Positions 1-5,441 of a stretch of DNA of 5,441 bases are shown in pieces (position 1 is the stretch's first letter; every line of letters begins with the position of its first letter). The stretch comes from Deltaproteobacteria bacterium. Lineage in GTDB: Bacteria; Desulfobacterota; JAFDIG01. Below the pieces are notes generated by a model, which did no database searches, was not told the origin of the DNA, and was given only the letters and a program-made list of their open reading frames with translations. The position numbers were made by a program, and so were the translations under genes. Location of the stretch: assembly GCA_019308145.1 (NCBI GenBank), contig JAFDIG010000169.1, positions 1 through 5,441 on the forward strand, given 5' to 3'.

Positions 1-1128
1 TTCTCTTGCTATTATGATCTTTAATATTTCTGATGTTCCTCCCCCAAAAAGGAGAAATCTTGCATCTCTAAAATAACGTTGGGCATTATATTCCTTTGCG
101 ATGCCATAAGCACCATGAATTCTTGTTACTTCATCAACAACAAATGAGGCTGTTTCAGTTGAATAGAATTTTGCCATCGCTGCTTCCTTATAATGTGGTC
201 TACCCTGGTCCTTTAACCAAGCTGTATAATAGGTGAGAAGCTGACTATTGGTAATTTTTGTATCCATTTCTGCTATCTTTTCCTGTATAAGTTGAAATTT
301 ACTAATAGGCCTCCCAAAAGCCTCCCTTTCCTTTGCATATCTAATACCTGTCTCAAATGCACTTTTAGCAAGACCCAAACCTAATGCTGCCATCATTATC
401 CTGATCTCGTTTAATATCTTTTCAAGATAGATTACACCTTTACCTTCTTCACCTAAAAGATTTTCTTTAGGAAGATAACAATTATCAAAGATAAGTTCTG
501 CTGTATTAGCCCCTTTTGCAGAAATTTTTTCAATCTTTTGCCCAACCGAAAAGCCTGGTGTTCCCTTTTCTACCAAGAAAAAAGCCAAACCATTAATCCT
601 TTTTGATGGGTCAATACTTGCTACAACTGTAACAAAATCTGCGACAGCTCCATTGGTTATCCACATCTTCCTTCCATTTAATATATACCCATCACCTTCC
701 TTTTTTGCATAAGTTTGTATGCTCCCTAAATCTGATCCGCAATTAGGTTCAGTAAAAGCAATTGTGCCAACCTTTTCTCCCTTTATGGCGGGGATCAAAC
801 ACCTTTCTTTTTGCTCTTTAGTACCAAAACTATGGATAAATTCAGTACCCATAAGACATTGCATGGTTGTAATAGCAGCAAAGCCCATAGAAACTCTGGC
901 TAATTCCTCAGCAAAAATAGTAAAGGTTATGCAATCTGCATTCATACCCCCAATTTCTTCAGGATAACGGATGCCAAAATAGCCAAGCCTCCCAAATTCT
1001 TTAAAAAGATTCTCAGGGAAGCCCTCCTCTTCATCTATACGCGAAGCATGAGGAAGAACCAGTTTTTTTAATAGATCTGAGACTCTTTCTCTAAAAAATT
1101 TATGATCTTCGGAAAATTCAAAATTCAT
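1..1128 (-). CDS. Acyl-CoA dehydrogenase (FAD-dependent), 3' end cut by the window edge
   Basis: Introduces an alpha,beta double bond into an acyl-CoA, normally passing electrons to ETF. It is read from the ATG at 1128-1126, with AGGA at 1140-1137 eight bases upstream, and stays open for 376 codons to base 1. The family is usually about 380 residues, so only a short tail is missing. Visible motifs: the first family signature with FTEPNCGSD (residues 125-133); the FAD-contacting WITNG (156-160); RxxFGxPIxxFQ (268-279); IHGAYG (337-342); and GGGTSEI (362-368). G363 aligns with the catalytic Glu of the medium-chain type (YEGT). The alternative isovaleryl-CoA dehydrogenase-type position, just before R243, is I242, with E241 one residue earlier. 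Substrate therefore cannot be read from the motifs. It lies 211 bp downstream of meaB on the same strand and may have its own promoter. Family assignment is firm; substrate is unknown. Confidence 0.95.
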   Translation of the reverse strand, partial: MNFEFSEDHKFFRERVSDLLKKLVLPHASRIDEEEGFPENLFKEFGRLGYFGIRYPEEIGGMNADCITFTIFAEELARVSMGFAAITTMQCLMGTEFIHSFGTKEQKERCLIPAIKGEKVGTIAFTEPNCGSDLGSIQTYAKKEGDGYILNGRKMWITNGAVADFVTVVASIDPSKRINGLAFFLVEKGTPGFSVGQKIEKISAKGANTAELIFDNCYLPKENLLGEEGKGVIYLEKILNEIRIMMAALGLGLAKSAFETGIRYAKEREAFGRPISKFQLIQEKIAEMDTKITNSQLLTYYTAWLKDQGRPHYKEAAMAKFYSTETASFVVDEVTRIHGAYGIAKEYNAQRYFRDARFLLFGGGTSEILKIIIARE

Positions 1129-1339
1129 CTGTAAAGTCCTATCAAATCTCTCATACCGCTCTATAAATATTTTTTATTAAAGATTAAAAACTTAGAAAAT
1201 TATCAACAATAATGATTAAAATTATAAAAAATAAGGGACATTCTTTTTTATATTCAGGCTGACGTAGTCTGTTTGAAAATAATTAGTCTACTTTTCAATA
1301 TCGAGTAGTTAATAAATAGCATTCTTATATCTATAGTAA
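1129..1339. other. Intergenic spacer between meaB and the acyl-CoA dehydrogenase gene
   Basis: This is AT-rich, with no open frame of interest on either strand. It holds the acyl-CoA dehydrogenase ribosome binding site (minus strand, AGGA at 1140-1137) and most of a hairpin-forming inverted repeat at the meaB end. A minus-strand TTGATA (1206-1201) could be a -35 box, but I see no convincing -10 box at the proper distance, so no promoter is called. The length would allow a separate promoter for the dehydrogenase gene. Confidence 0.5.
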
Positions 1340-1345
1340 CTACTC
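1303..1345 (-). repeat. Inverted repeat (9-bp arms) over the meaB stop codon; possible weak hairpin
   Basis: GAGTAGTTA at 1303-1311 is the exact reverse complement of TAACTACTC at 1337-1345, with 25 bases between. An inner 4-bp pair (ATAG 1316-1319 with CTAT 1331-1334) could extend the stem. On the minus strand the first arm contains the meaB stop codon. No T-run follows, so it is not a standard intrinsic terminator. It may protect or punctuate the 3' end of the message, or be chance in AT-rich DNA. Confidence 0.3.
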
Positions 1346-2284
1346 TTTCAGGATCTCTTTTATTAAGCTGTTAGCAGCCATGTAAAGATCAATCTCTCTT
1401 TTTATAACCTTATCAACAATTTGCTGAAATGTTCCACTATTAATTAATTTTTCAGAAACTTTTTCCATTAGGATTTCTTTAAGAAGTGATAAAATTAAAC
1501 CTTTAGCTTTTTTACTTTGCAACTCTTCAAGCTCGCTTTGTTTTTCAAGATATTTTTTGTGCTCACTAATAGCATCTATTAATCCATCGATGCCTGTTTT
1601 ATCTTTAGCAGAAACTAAAAATAAGCGAGGAATCCAACTCTTTTTATTATCAATATTGCTCATCGTTATATAAGCAGAAAGACTTCTAAAAGCCTCTTTT
1701 GCACCTTCAAGATCGGCTTTATTAATAACTACTATATCACCTAATTCTACTACCCCAGCCTTAATTAACTGTATATCATCTCCAAAATCTGGAGAAAGAA
1801 CTGATATTACAGTATCAGCTAAATAGAATATATCCTTTTCACTTTGTCCTACCCCAACACTTTCAATAATAATGATCTCTTTGCCTAAACCTTCAAGTAT
1901 ATATACTGCTCCAATAGTTGCCTTAGCCAACCCTCCACCATATCCTCGATTTGCCATTGATCTAATAAATATTCCAATTTTTTCTGCTTCTTTCATTCTA
2001 ACCCTATCGCCAAGAAAAGCGCCTTTGTTATGTATACTGCTCGGATCAACAGCAATAACACCAATCTTCTTATTCTCTTTAGCAAACCTCAGTGCTATTT
2101 TATCTATAAGAGTGCTTTTCCCAGCGCCAGGAGGACCTGTTATCCCTAAAATATAGGCTTTCCCTGTATACGGAAAAATGGACTCTACTGCTTTAAACCC
2201 TGCCTCGGCTCCATTTTCAATAAGGGAAATAAGCCGAGCAGCACTTTTCTCATCACCTTTTAGAAGCTTTTCCACTAAATTCAT
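1340..2284 (-). CDS. meaB: MeaB-type GTPase, chaperone of B12-dependent acyl-CoA mutases (ArgK/LAO family)
   Basis: MeaB proteins are cytoplasmic P-loop GTPases of the G3E/SIMIBI class. They gate adenosylcobalamin loading into methylmalonyl-CoA mutase and related mutases and protect the enzyme from inactivation. The 314-residue product has the usual family length. Motifs: Walker A GPPGAGKST (50-58); AVDPSS (78-83) followed by GDRVRM (92-97); RSMANRGYGGGL (108-119); ESVGVGQSE (141-149, where most relatives have ETVGVGQSE); and the G4 motif NKAD (188-191) for guanine recognition. The C-terminal region (about 245-314) is helical in character, as expected for the dimerisation arm. Its ATG overlaps the stop of the upstream CoA-transferase gene as TAATG, implying translational coupling. 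No mutase gene is in the window, so the partner must lie elsewhere. Identity is firm; whether the partner is methylmalonyl-CoA mutase or another acyl-CoA mutase is open. Confidence 0.95.
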   Translation of the reverse strand: MNLVEKLLKGDEKSAARLISLIENGAEAGFKAVESIFPYTGKAYILGITGPPGAGKSTLIDKIALRFAKENKKIGVIAVDPSSIHNKGAFLGDRVRMKEAEKIGIFIRSMANRGYGGGLAKATIGAVYILEGLGKEIIIIESVGVGQSEKDIFYLADTVISVLSPDFGDDIQLIKAGVVELGDIVVINKADLEGAKEAFRSLSAYITMSNIDNKKSWIPRLFLVSAKDKTGIDGLIDAISEHKKYLEKQSELEELQSKKAKGLILSLLKEILMEKVSEKLINSGTFQQIVDKVIKREIDLYMAANSLIKEILKE

Positions 2285-3474
2285 TAAATAATTCTATTCT
2301 CCTTTAGTTCCTGGATTTCAGCTTTTGAATAACCTAAAGACTTCCCATAAATTTCCTCATTATGTTCCCCAAAACGTGGAGGGAAAGACAAGGTTTGATC
2401 ATTCTCTTTTAAAAAAGGAGTCATATAAGGTGGAGGAGGCATCCAGATTTGAGTTTTAGTTCTCGGATCAATTGAGGTTAAAAGAGCATCTTTAACATAA
2501 GGATCTTTAAGGACATCAGATACTGTATTAACCTTGGATATAGGGATAGTTGCTTTATTACATAGCTCTATCATCTCTTCGGTGCTTTTCTTTTTTGTAA
2601 ATTCATTAATCATTTTATTTAGATTTTTTACATCAGCTATACGACCTGCATTTTTTTCATATTCAGGCTTATCTAATGATTCAAAACCAGGAAGTTTAGT
2701 AAAAGATTTCCATTGCCTGTCATTTCCAATTGCAATATAGACAAAACCATTATTCGTTTCATAAACCGATACAGGGGCAAAAAATTCATGAGTATTCCCT
2801 CTTCTTGTAATCTTTTTCCCAAATGATTTGGTTAATGTTATTGGAACAGTAAGCCATGATGTTGAGGACATAAACATTGAAACATCGATCCTTTCACCTT
2901 CGCCTGTTAATGATCTCTTGAGTAAGGCTTTCATAATCAAACCATAACAGTGCTCACTAGTACCCATATCTGGCAAAGGAATACCTAAAACCTGAGGGTC
3001 CCCTTCTGGTTCACCAGTAAGATCCATAAGTCCACTTCTTGCTTGAAGGATAGGATCATAGGCTGCTTCATTGCTTTGAGGTCCAAAACCTGTAACACCA
3101 AGCCAGATAATATCAGGTTTAATCTTTCTTAATGTTTCATAATCTATTCCTAATTTCTCATAATTTCTGGGAAGCTGATTAGTAGCAAATATATCAACAT
3201 CTAATTTTTTTATTAACTCCTTTAAAATATCCTGTCCTTTTGGATCTGCCAAATTCAAAGTAATAGCTTTTTTCCCTGAATTTATAGCAAGAAAATATGA
3301 GTTCATTCTCTCTTCACCTAACACATTTTCACCAATTAAACGGTTTGGATCACCATAAACAGGGTGCTCAAGTCTTATAATATTCATTCCATCCATAGCC
3401 AATCTATATGTAAGATAAGGTAAAACCGTTGCCTGCTCTAACGATAATACTGTCATTTTTTTAAAAATATCCAT
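2284..3474 (-). CDS. Family III CoA-transferase (CaiB/BaiF type)
   Basis: Transfers CoA between a donor thioester and a carboxylic acid through an aspartyl intermediate; homologues act on formate/oxalate, carnitine, bile acids, benzylsuccinate and other acids. The product is 396 residues, normal for the family. D169 in PDMGTSEH (168-175) sits where the catalytic aspartate of formyl-CoA transferase lies. Other family marks: the N-terminal LSLEQATVLPYLT stretch (10-22), RLEHP near 34-38, GDPNR (41-45), NSGKKAITLNL (65-75), the segment 121-154 containing GVTGFGP and ARSGLMDLTGEP, and GERIDVSM (193-200). The start ATG (3474-3472) has GGAGG at 3485-3481, six bases upstream. It opens the minus-strand unit, and its TAA shares a base with the meaB ATG. 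The substrate cannot be assigned from sequence; an aromatic, branched or dicarboxylic acid would suit the neighbourhood. Confidence 0.93.
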   Translation of the reverse strand: MDIFKKMTVLSLEQATVLPYLTYRLAMDGMNIIRLEHPVYGDPNRLIGENVLGEERMNSYFLAINSGKKAITLNLADPKGQDILKELIKKLDVDIFATNQLPRNYEKLGIDYETLRKIKPDIIWLGVTGFGPQSNEAAYDPILQARSGLMDLTGEPEGDPQVLGIPLPDMGTSEHCYGLIMKALLKRSLTGEGERIDVSMFMSSTSWLTVPITLTKSFGKKITRRGNTHEFFAPVSVYETNNGFVYIAIGNDRQWKSFTKLPGFESLDKPEYEKNAGRIADVKNLNKMINEFTKKKSTEEMIELCNKATIPISKVNTVSDVLKDPYVKDALLTSIDPRTKTQIWMPPPPYMTPFLKENDQTLSFPPRFGEHNEEIYGKSLGYSKAEIQELKENRII

Positions 3475-3545
3475 AAGATGCCTCCGATTTAATTTTTTTA
3501 CTTTAAAAAATTTTTAACTTGATATATAAAAAAGAAAAGGTTAGA

Positions 3546-3575
3546 TTGATATTTAGTATCTGTATACCGTATACA
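3546..3575 (+). promoter_or_regulatory. Candidate promoter for the molybdenum hydroxylase operon
   Basis: TTGATA at 3546-3551 and TATACA at 3570-3575 are separated by 18 bases, an acceptable sigma-70 -35/-10 pair. Transcription would begin near 3582, giving a leader of about 66 bases before the ATG at 3648. The -10 box lies inside the right arm of the 17-bp palindrome, which would let a bound regulator block RNA polymerase. Position relative to the gene is sensible; box quality is moderate. Confidence 0.4.
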
Positions 3576-3579
3576 GTAA
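3550..3579 (-). promoter_or_regulatory. Candidate promoter for the CoA-transferase/meaB unit
   Basis: Read on the minus strand, TTACTG (3579-3574) and TAAATA (3555-3550) are separated by 18 bases, resembling a sigma-70 -35/-10 pair. It would start transcription near 3543, leaving a leader of about 70 bases before the ATG at 3474. The central 17-bp palindrome fills most of the spacer. Box matches are only moderate in an AT-rich region, so this is a suggestion. Confidence 0.3.
3560..3576. promoter_or_regulatory. Perfect 17-bp palindrome, probable operator in the divergent spacer
   Basis: CTGTATAC-C-GTATACAG: two 8-bp arms are exact reverse complements around one central base. It lies in the 173-bp spacer between the two divergent units and overlaps candidate promoters for both directions. 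Each arm contains GTATAC, which resembles the GT..AC core of GntR-family (FadR-type) sites, while the overall size also suits a TetR-family dimer. No regulator gene is in the window. Operator function is inferred from symmetry and position. Confidence 0.6.
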
Positions 3580-3635
3580 TAACTTTTAAAATATAAAATA
3601 GCACTTTAAAATTGTCAAGATTTTATATTTTAAAC

Positions 3636-3642
3636 GAGGAGG
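3636..3642 (+). promoter_or_regulatory. Ribosome binding site that fixes the FAD-subunit start
   Basis: GAGGAGG ends five bases before the ATG at 3648. An in-frame TTG at 3612 would add 12 residues, but it has no ribosome binding site and the extra residues are unlike the family N-terminus. The ATG at 3648 is therefore preferred. Confidence 0.85.
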
Positions 3643-3647
3643 AAGTA

Positions 3648-4637
3648 ATGAGATTACCTTCTTTTAATTATCTTGAACCAATAACCCTTACCGATGCATT
3701 AAATTTAATGGAAGAATATCATGGCAGAGCGCAACCACTCGCAGGTGGCACTGAACTTTTACCACGTATGAAATTAGGGCTTACCCACCCAACATATCTG
3801 ATGAGTTTAAAAGAGATTCATGAGCTAAAGGGAATAAAATCAAACAAAAATGAGCTATATATAGGTGGAATGACCTCTCTTAGGGAAATATTTTTATCTA
3901 CTTTATTACAACAGAAGTTTCTGGCTATTTCAGAGGCAGCTGGTTCAGTTGCAGCACCTCCATTAAGGAATATGGGTACAATAGCTGGTAATTTATGCCA
4001 AGATACACGATGTTTTTTTTATAATCAATCATATTTCTGGAGAAGAGGGCTAAAACCTTGTTTTAAAGCAGGGGGTAATGTTTGTTATGCAGTGCCAGGA
4101 TCGAAAAAGTGTTTCAGCGTTTATCAAGGAGATTTAGCACCTGCTTTGATAGCATTTAATGCAAAAGTGAGAATAGAAAAAAAAGGGTCTTCTCGTATTA
4201 TCCCAATTGAGGAATTATTTAGTGGTAAAGGGGAAAAGCCAATTGTAATAGCTGATGATGAACTATTAACCCAAGTAATCGTTCCTATCCCTGAAGGAAT
4301 ATATGGATCTTCATATAGAAAATTTAGGTTAAGAAATGCCCTTGATTATCCTCTTGTCTCTGCAGCTGCTTTTTTAGCAATTGATAGTGAAAAAAAAGTA
4401 AAAAGTGTTAAAGTTGTTTTAGGGGCTGCGGGTCCAGCACCAGTAATTGTTAAAGAAGCAGAAGATATTTTAAAAGGAAAAAAAGTAGAAGAAAGCGCAA
4501 TCAATGAAATTGCAGAAGCTGCTTATAAAAGAGCTCAAATGGTAGATAACCTTGGTTTGCCAGCCTCGTATCGTAAGAAAATGGTTAGGGTGTTTACTAA
4601 AAGAGCAATTGAAAATGCCTTTAATTCAATAAAATAA
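3648..4637 (+). CDS. hcrB: Molybdenum hydroxylase FAD subunit with extra [4Fe-4S] insert (4-hydroxybenzoyl-CoA reductase beta-like)
   Basis: This is the flavin subunit of a three-subunit xanthine-dehydrogenase-family enzyme, passing electrons between an external partner and the [2Fe-2S] subunit. The 329-residue product shows the PCMH-type FAD motifs: LAGGTELLPRMKLG (31-44) and APPLRNMGTIAGNLC (103-117). The CO-dehydrogenase-flavoprotein C-terminal domain starts near YRKFRLRNALDYPLVSAA (223-240). Between the FAD motifs and that domain is a cysteine-rich insert with C122, C138, C146 and C155 (C117 is also present). This matches the insert that binds a [4Fe-4S] cluster in 4-hydroxybenzoyl-CoA reductase HcrB and is absent from ordinary xanthine or CO dehydrogenase flavoproteins. 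In that enzyme the cluster links a low-potential ferredoxin to the flavin. It is the first gene of the operon. The HcrB-type architecture is clear; 4-hydroxybenzoyl-CoA as substrate is only an inference. Confidence 0.9.
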   Translation: MRLPSFNYLEPITLTDALNLMEEYHGRAQPLAGGTELLPRMKLGLTHPTYLMSLKEIHELKGIKSNKNELYIGGMTSLREIFLSTLLQQKFLAISEAAGSVAAPPLRNMGTIAGNLCQDTRCFFYNQSYFWRRGLKPCFKAGGNVCYAVPGSKKCFSVYQGDLAPALIAFNAKVRIEKKGSSRIIPIEELFSGKGEKPIVIADDELLTQVIVPIPEGIYGSSYRKFRLRNALDYPLVSAAAFLAIDSEKKVKSVKVVLGAAGPAPVIVKEAEDILKGKKVEESAINEIAEAAYKRAQMVDNLGLPASYRKKMVRVFTKRAIENAFNSIK

Positions 4638-4653
4638 GATCAATAAAATAAGA
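4626..4653 (+). repeat. Perfect 14-bp tandem duplication across the FAD-subunit stop codon
   Basis: TCAATAAAATAAGA occurs at 4626-4639 and again, with no gap, at 4640-4653. The first copy encodes the last residues and TAA stop of the FAD subunit; the second lies in the spacer. It lengthens the gap to the next gene from 17 to 31 bases and changes no residue. Perfect identity suggests a recent replication-slippage event. Confidence 0.9.
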
Positions 4654-4668
4654 AATAAGGGTGGCACT

Positions 4669-5139
4669 ATGAAGGGTATGAAAAAAGAGCTTATTACATT
4701 AAGGGTAAATAATGAAGATTACGAAATTTTTACTTATCCTAACAAAACCCTTTTAGAAGTGTTAAGAGAAGATCTTATGCTCACAGGGACAAAAGAAGGT
4801 TGTTCTGAAGGAGCTTGTGGAACCTGCACAGTGCTAATGGATGGGAAACCAATAAGGTCTTGTTTAATGTTAGCAGTAGAAGCTCAGGGGAAAGATATAA
4901 CAACTATAGAAGGGCTTTCAGAAGATGATGAACTCCATCCAATCCAAAAAAACTTTATTGAGCAAGGAGCAATACAGTGTGGATTTTGTACCCCTGGAAT
5001 GATCTTAACTGCTAAAGCACTGCTTGATGAAAATCCACGTCCTACAGAGGATGATATTAAAGTAGCAATATCAGGAAATGTATGCAGATGCACAGGTTAT
5101 GCCAAGATAGTAAAAGCTATCAAAGAATCAAGCAAATAA
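4669..5139 (+). CDS. Molybdenum hydroxylase [2Fe-2S] subunit (HcrC/CoxS/XdhC-like small subunit)
   Basis: This electron-transfer subunit carries two [2Fe-2S] clusters between the molybdenum centre and the flavin subunit. The 156-residue product has the expected length. The N-terminal plant-ferredoxin-like domain has C45, C50, C53 and C65 (C-x4-C-x2-C-x11-C, in TKEGCSEGACGTC). The C-terminal four-helix domain has GAIQCGFCTPG (100-110; C104, C107) and GNVCRCTGY (136-144; C139, C141). Q103 precedes the CxxC as in relatives, where it contacts the pterin cofactor. All eight ligands are present, so the subunit looks intact. The ATG at 4669 follows AAGGGTGG (4657-4664), a fair ribosome binding site; an in-frame ATG at 4678 has worse spacing. 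It follows the FAD subunit by 31 bases and precedes the molybdopterin subunit by 13. Confidence 0.95.
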   Translation: MKGMKKELITLRVNNEDYEIFTYPNKTLLEVLREDLMLTGTKEGCSEGACGTCTVLMDGKPIRSCLMLAVEAQGKDITTIEGLSEDDELHPIQKNFIEQGAIQCGFCTPGMILTAKALLDENPRPTEDDIKVAISGNVCRCTGYAKIVKAIKESSK

Positions 5140-5152
5140 AGGAGATCATATT

Positions 5153-5441
5153 ATGGAATCTTTTTCCCTTATCGGAAAAGGCGTACCAAGAATAGATACC
5201 ACAGTAAAGGCAACAGGGGAAGCAATATATACTGCCCCCGCATGCTATACGCAAAGGTGCTCCGCTCTCCTTATTCACATGCAAAGATCCTACATATTGA
5301 TACATCTAAAGCAAAAAGGTTACGAGGTGTAAAAGCAGTTGTTACTGGGGCAGATACATTTGGAGAATATTGGGGAGTTTTTAGATATACAAGAGACCAG
5401 CAGTTATTACCGCAAGATAAGGTTAGATACTTTGGTGAAGA
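5153..5441 (+). pseudogene. Molybdopterin subunit of the molybdenum hydroxylase (HcrA-like), frameshifted and cut by the window edge
   Basis: This should be the catalytic subunit holding the molybdopterin cytosine dinucleotide cofactor. The ATG at 5153 has AAAGGAG (5138-5144) eight bases upstream and begins with the family N-terminus, including GKGVPRID (8-15) and TGEAIYTA (21-28). That frame then loses homology and stops at TAA 5330-5332 after 59 residues. Homology resumes in another frame at ATG 5242 (MLYAKVLRSPYSHAKILHID) and stays open to the window end through VFRYTRDQ and DKVRYFGE. Relatives have about eight residues between the Tyr of the IYT segment and the Met of the following PGML (usually T-A-D-x-x-x-P-G). 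Here only 11 bases (5231-5241) fill that space, so about 13 bp look deleted next to the C5 run (5235-5239). No ribosome binding site precedes 5242. Subunit identity is firm; whether this is a true lesion or a sequence error is open. Confidence 0.8.

Noticed and set aside
719..967. Plus-strand open frame of 82 codons opposite the acyl-CoA dehydrogenase
   Set aside because: It is antisense to a well-conserved gene, has no ribosome binding site and no recognisable features.
1872..2156. Plus-strand open frame of 94 codons opposite meaB
   Set aside because: It is the antisense shadow of the conserved GTPase motifs; its proline-rich hydrophobic make-up reflects the opposite strand.
2164..2173. Second copy of the operator half-site (CTGTATAC) inside meaB
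   Set aside because: Only the left arm matches, it has no symmetric partner, and it encodes conserved meaB residues.
3486..3516. A/T-only inverted repeat (AATTTTTTTA with TAAAAAATTT) as a terminator or hairpin
   Set aside because: It is low-complexity A and T runs lying between the CoA-transferase start and its probable promoter; such pairing is expected by chance here.
3612..3647. Upstream TTG start extending the FAD subunit by 12 residues
   Set aside because: No ribosome binding site precedes it, the added segment would itself be encoded by the GAGGAGG site, and relatives start near the MRLPSFNY segment.
5235..5244. Programmed -1 frameshifting at the C5 run in the molybdopterin subunit
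   Set aside because: The run does not form a standard slippery heptamer, and even after a -1 shift about four conserved-region residues are missing, so a deletion is the simpler reading.
5120..5305. Minus-strand open frame of 61 codons across the start of the molybdopterin subunit
   Set aside because: It overlaps conserved coding sequence on the other strand and shows no family features.

Overview
The window is AT-rich bacterial DNA (GC roughly mid-30s percent by eye, not counted) with strong GGAGG-type ribosome binding sites. The gene content suits an anaerobic acid or aromatic degrader, such as a sulfate reducer, syntroph or other strict anaerobe of deltaproteobacterial or clostridial type. 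The sequence alone does not fix the taxon.

Layout: three genes lie on the minus strand and three on the plus strand, diverging from a 173-bp spacer (3475-3647). Minus strand, in transcription order: a family III (CaiB/BaiF) CoA-transferase (3474-2284); the G3E/SIMIBI GTPase MeaB (2284-1340), joined to it by a TAATG stop/start overlap; a 211-bp spacer; and an acyl-CoA dehydrogenase (from 1128, running off the left edge after 376 codons, so nearly complete). Plus strand: the three subunits of a molybdenum hydroxylase in the order FAD subunit (3648-4637), [2Fe-2S] subunit (4669-5139) and molybdopterin subunit (from 5153, running off the right edge).

The FAD subunit carries the extra four-cysteine insert known from 4-hydroxybenzoyl-CoA reductase (HcrB). 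This separates it from ordinary xanthine/CO dehydrogenase flavoproteins and suggests a low-potential, possibly reductive enzyme acting on a CoA thioester. A coherent but inferred reading: the CoA-transferase activates a carboxylic acid, the acyl-CoA dehydrogenase and molybdenum enzyme process the thioester, and MeaB services a B12-dependent acyl-CoA mutase encoded elsewhere.

Points to examine: (1) the molybdopterin subunit is frameshifted near its N-terminus, with about 13 bp apparently missing, so the enzyme may be dead or the assembly wrong; (2) a perfect 17-bp palindrome sits in the divergent spacer, overlapping candidate promoters in both directions; (3) a perfect 14-bp tandem duplication spans the FAD-subunit stop codon; (4) the acyl-CoA dehydrogenase has glycine at the usual catalytic glutamate position. 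No RNA genes, CRISPR arrays, insertion sequences or phage genes were seen. Nothing here clearly amounts to an undescribed system; the gene combination and its pathway are the least explained part.
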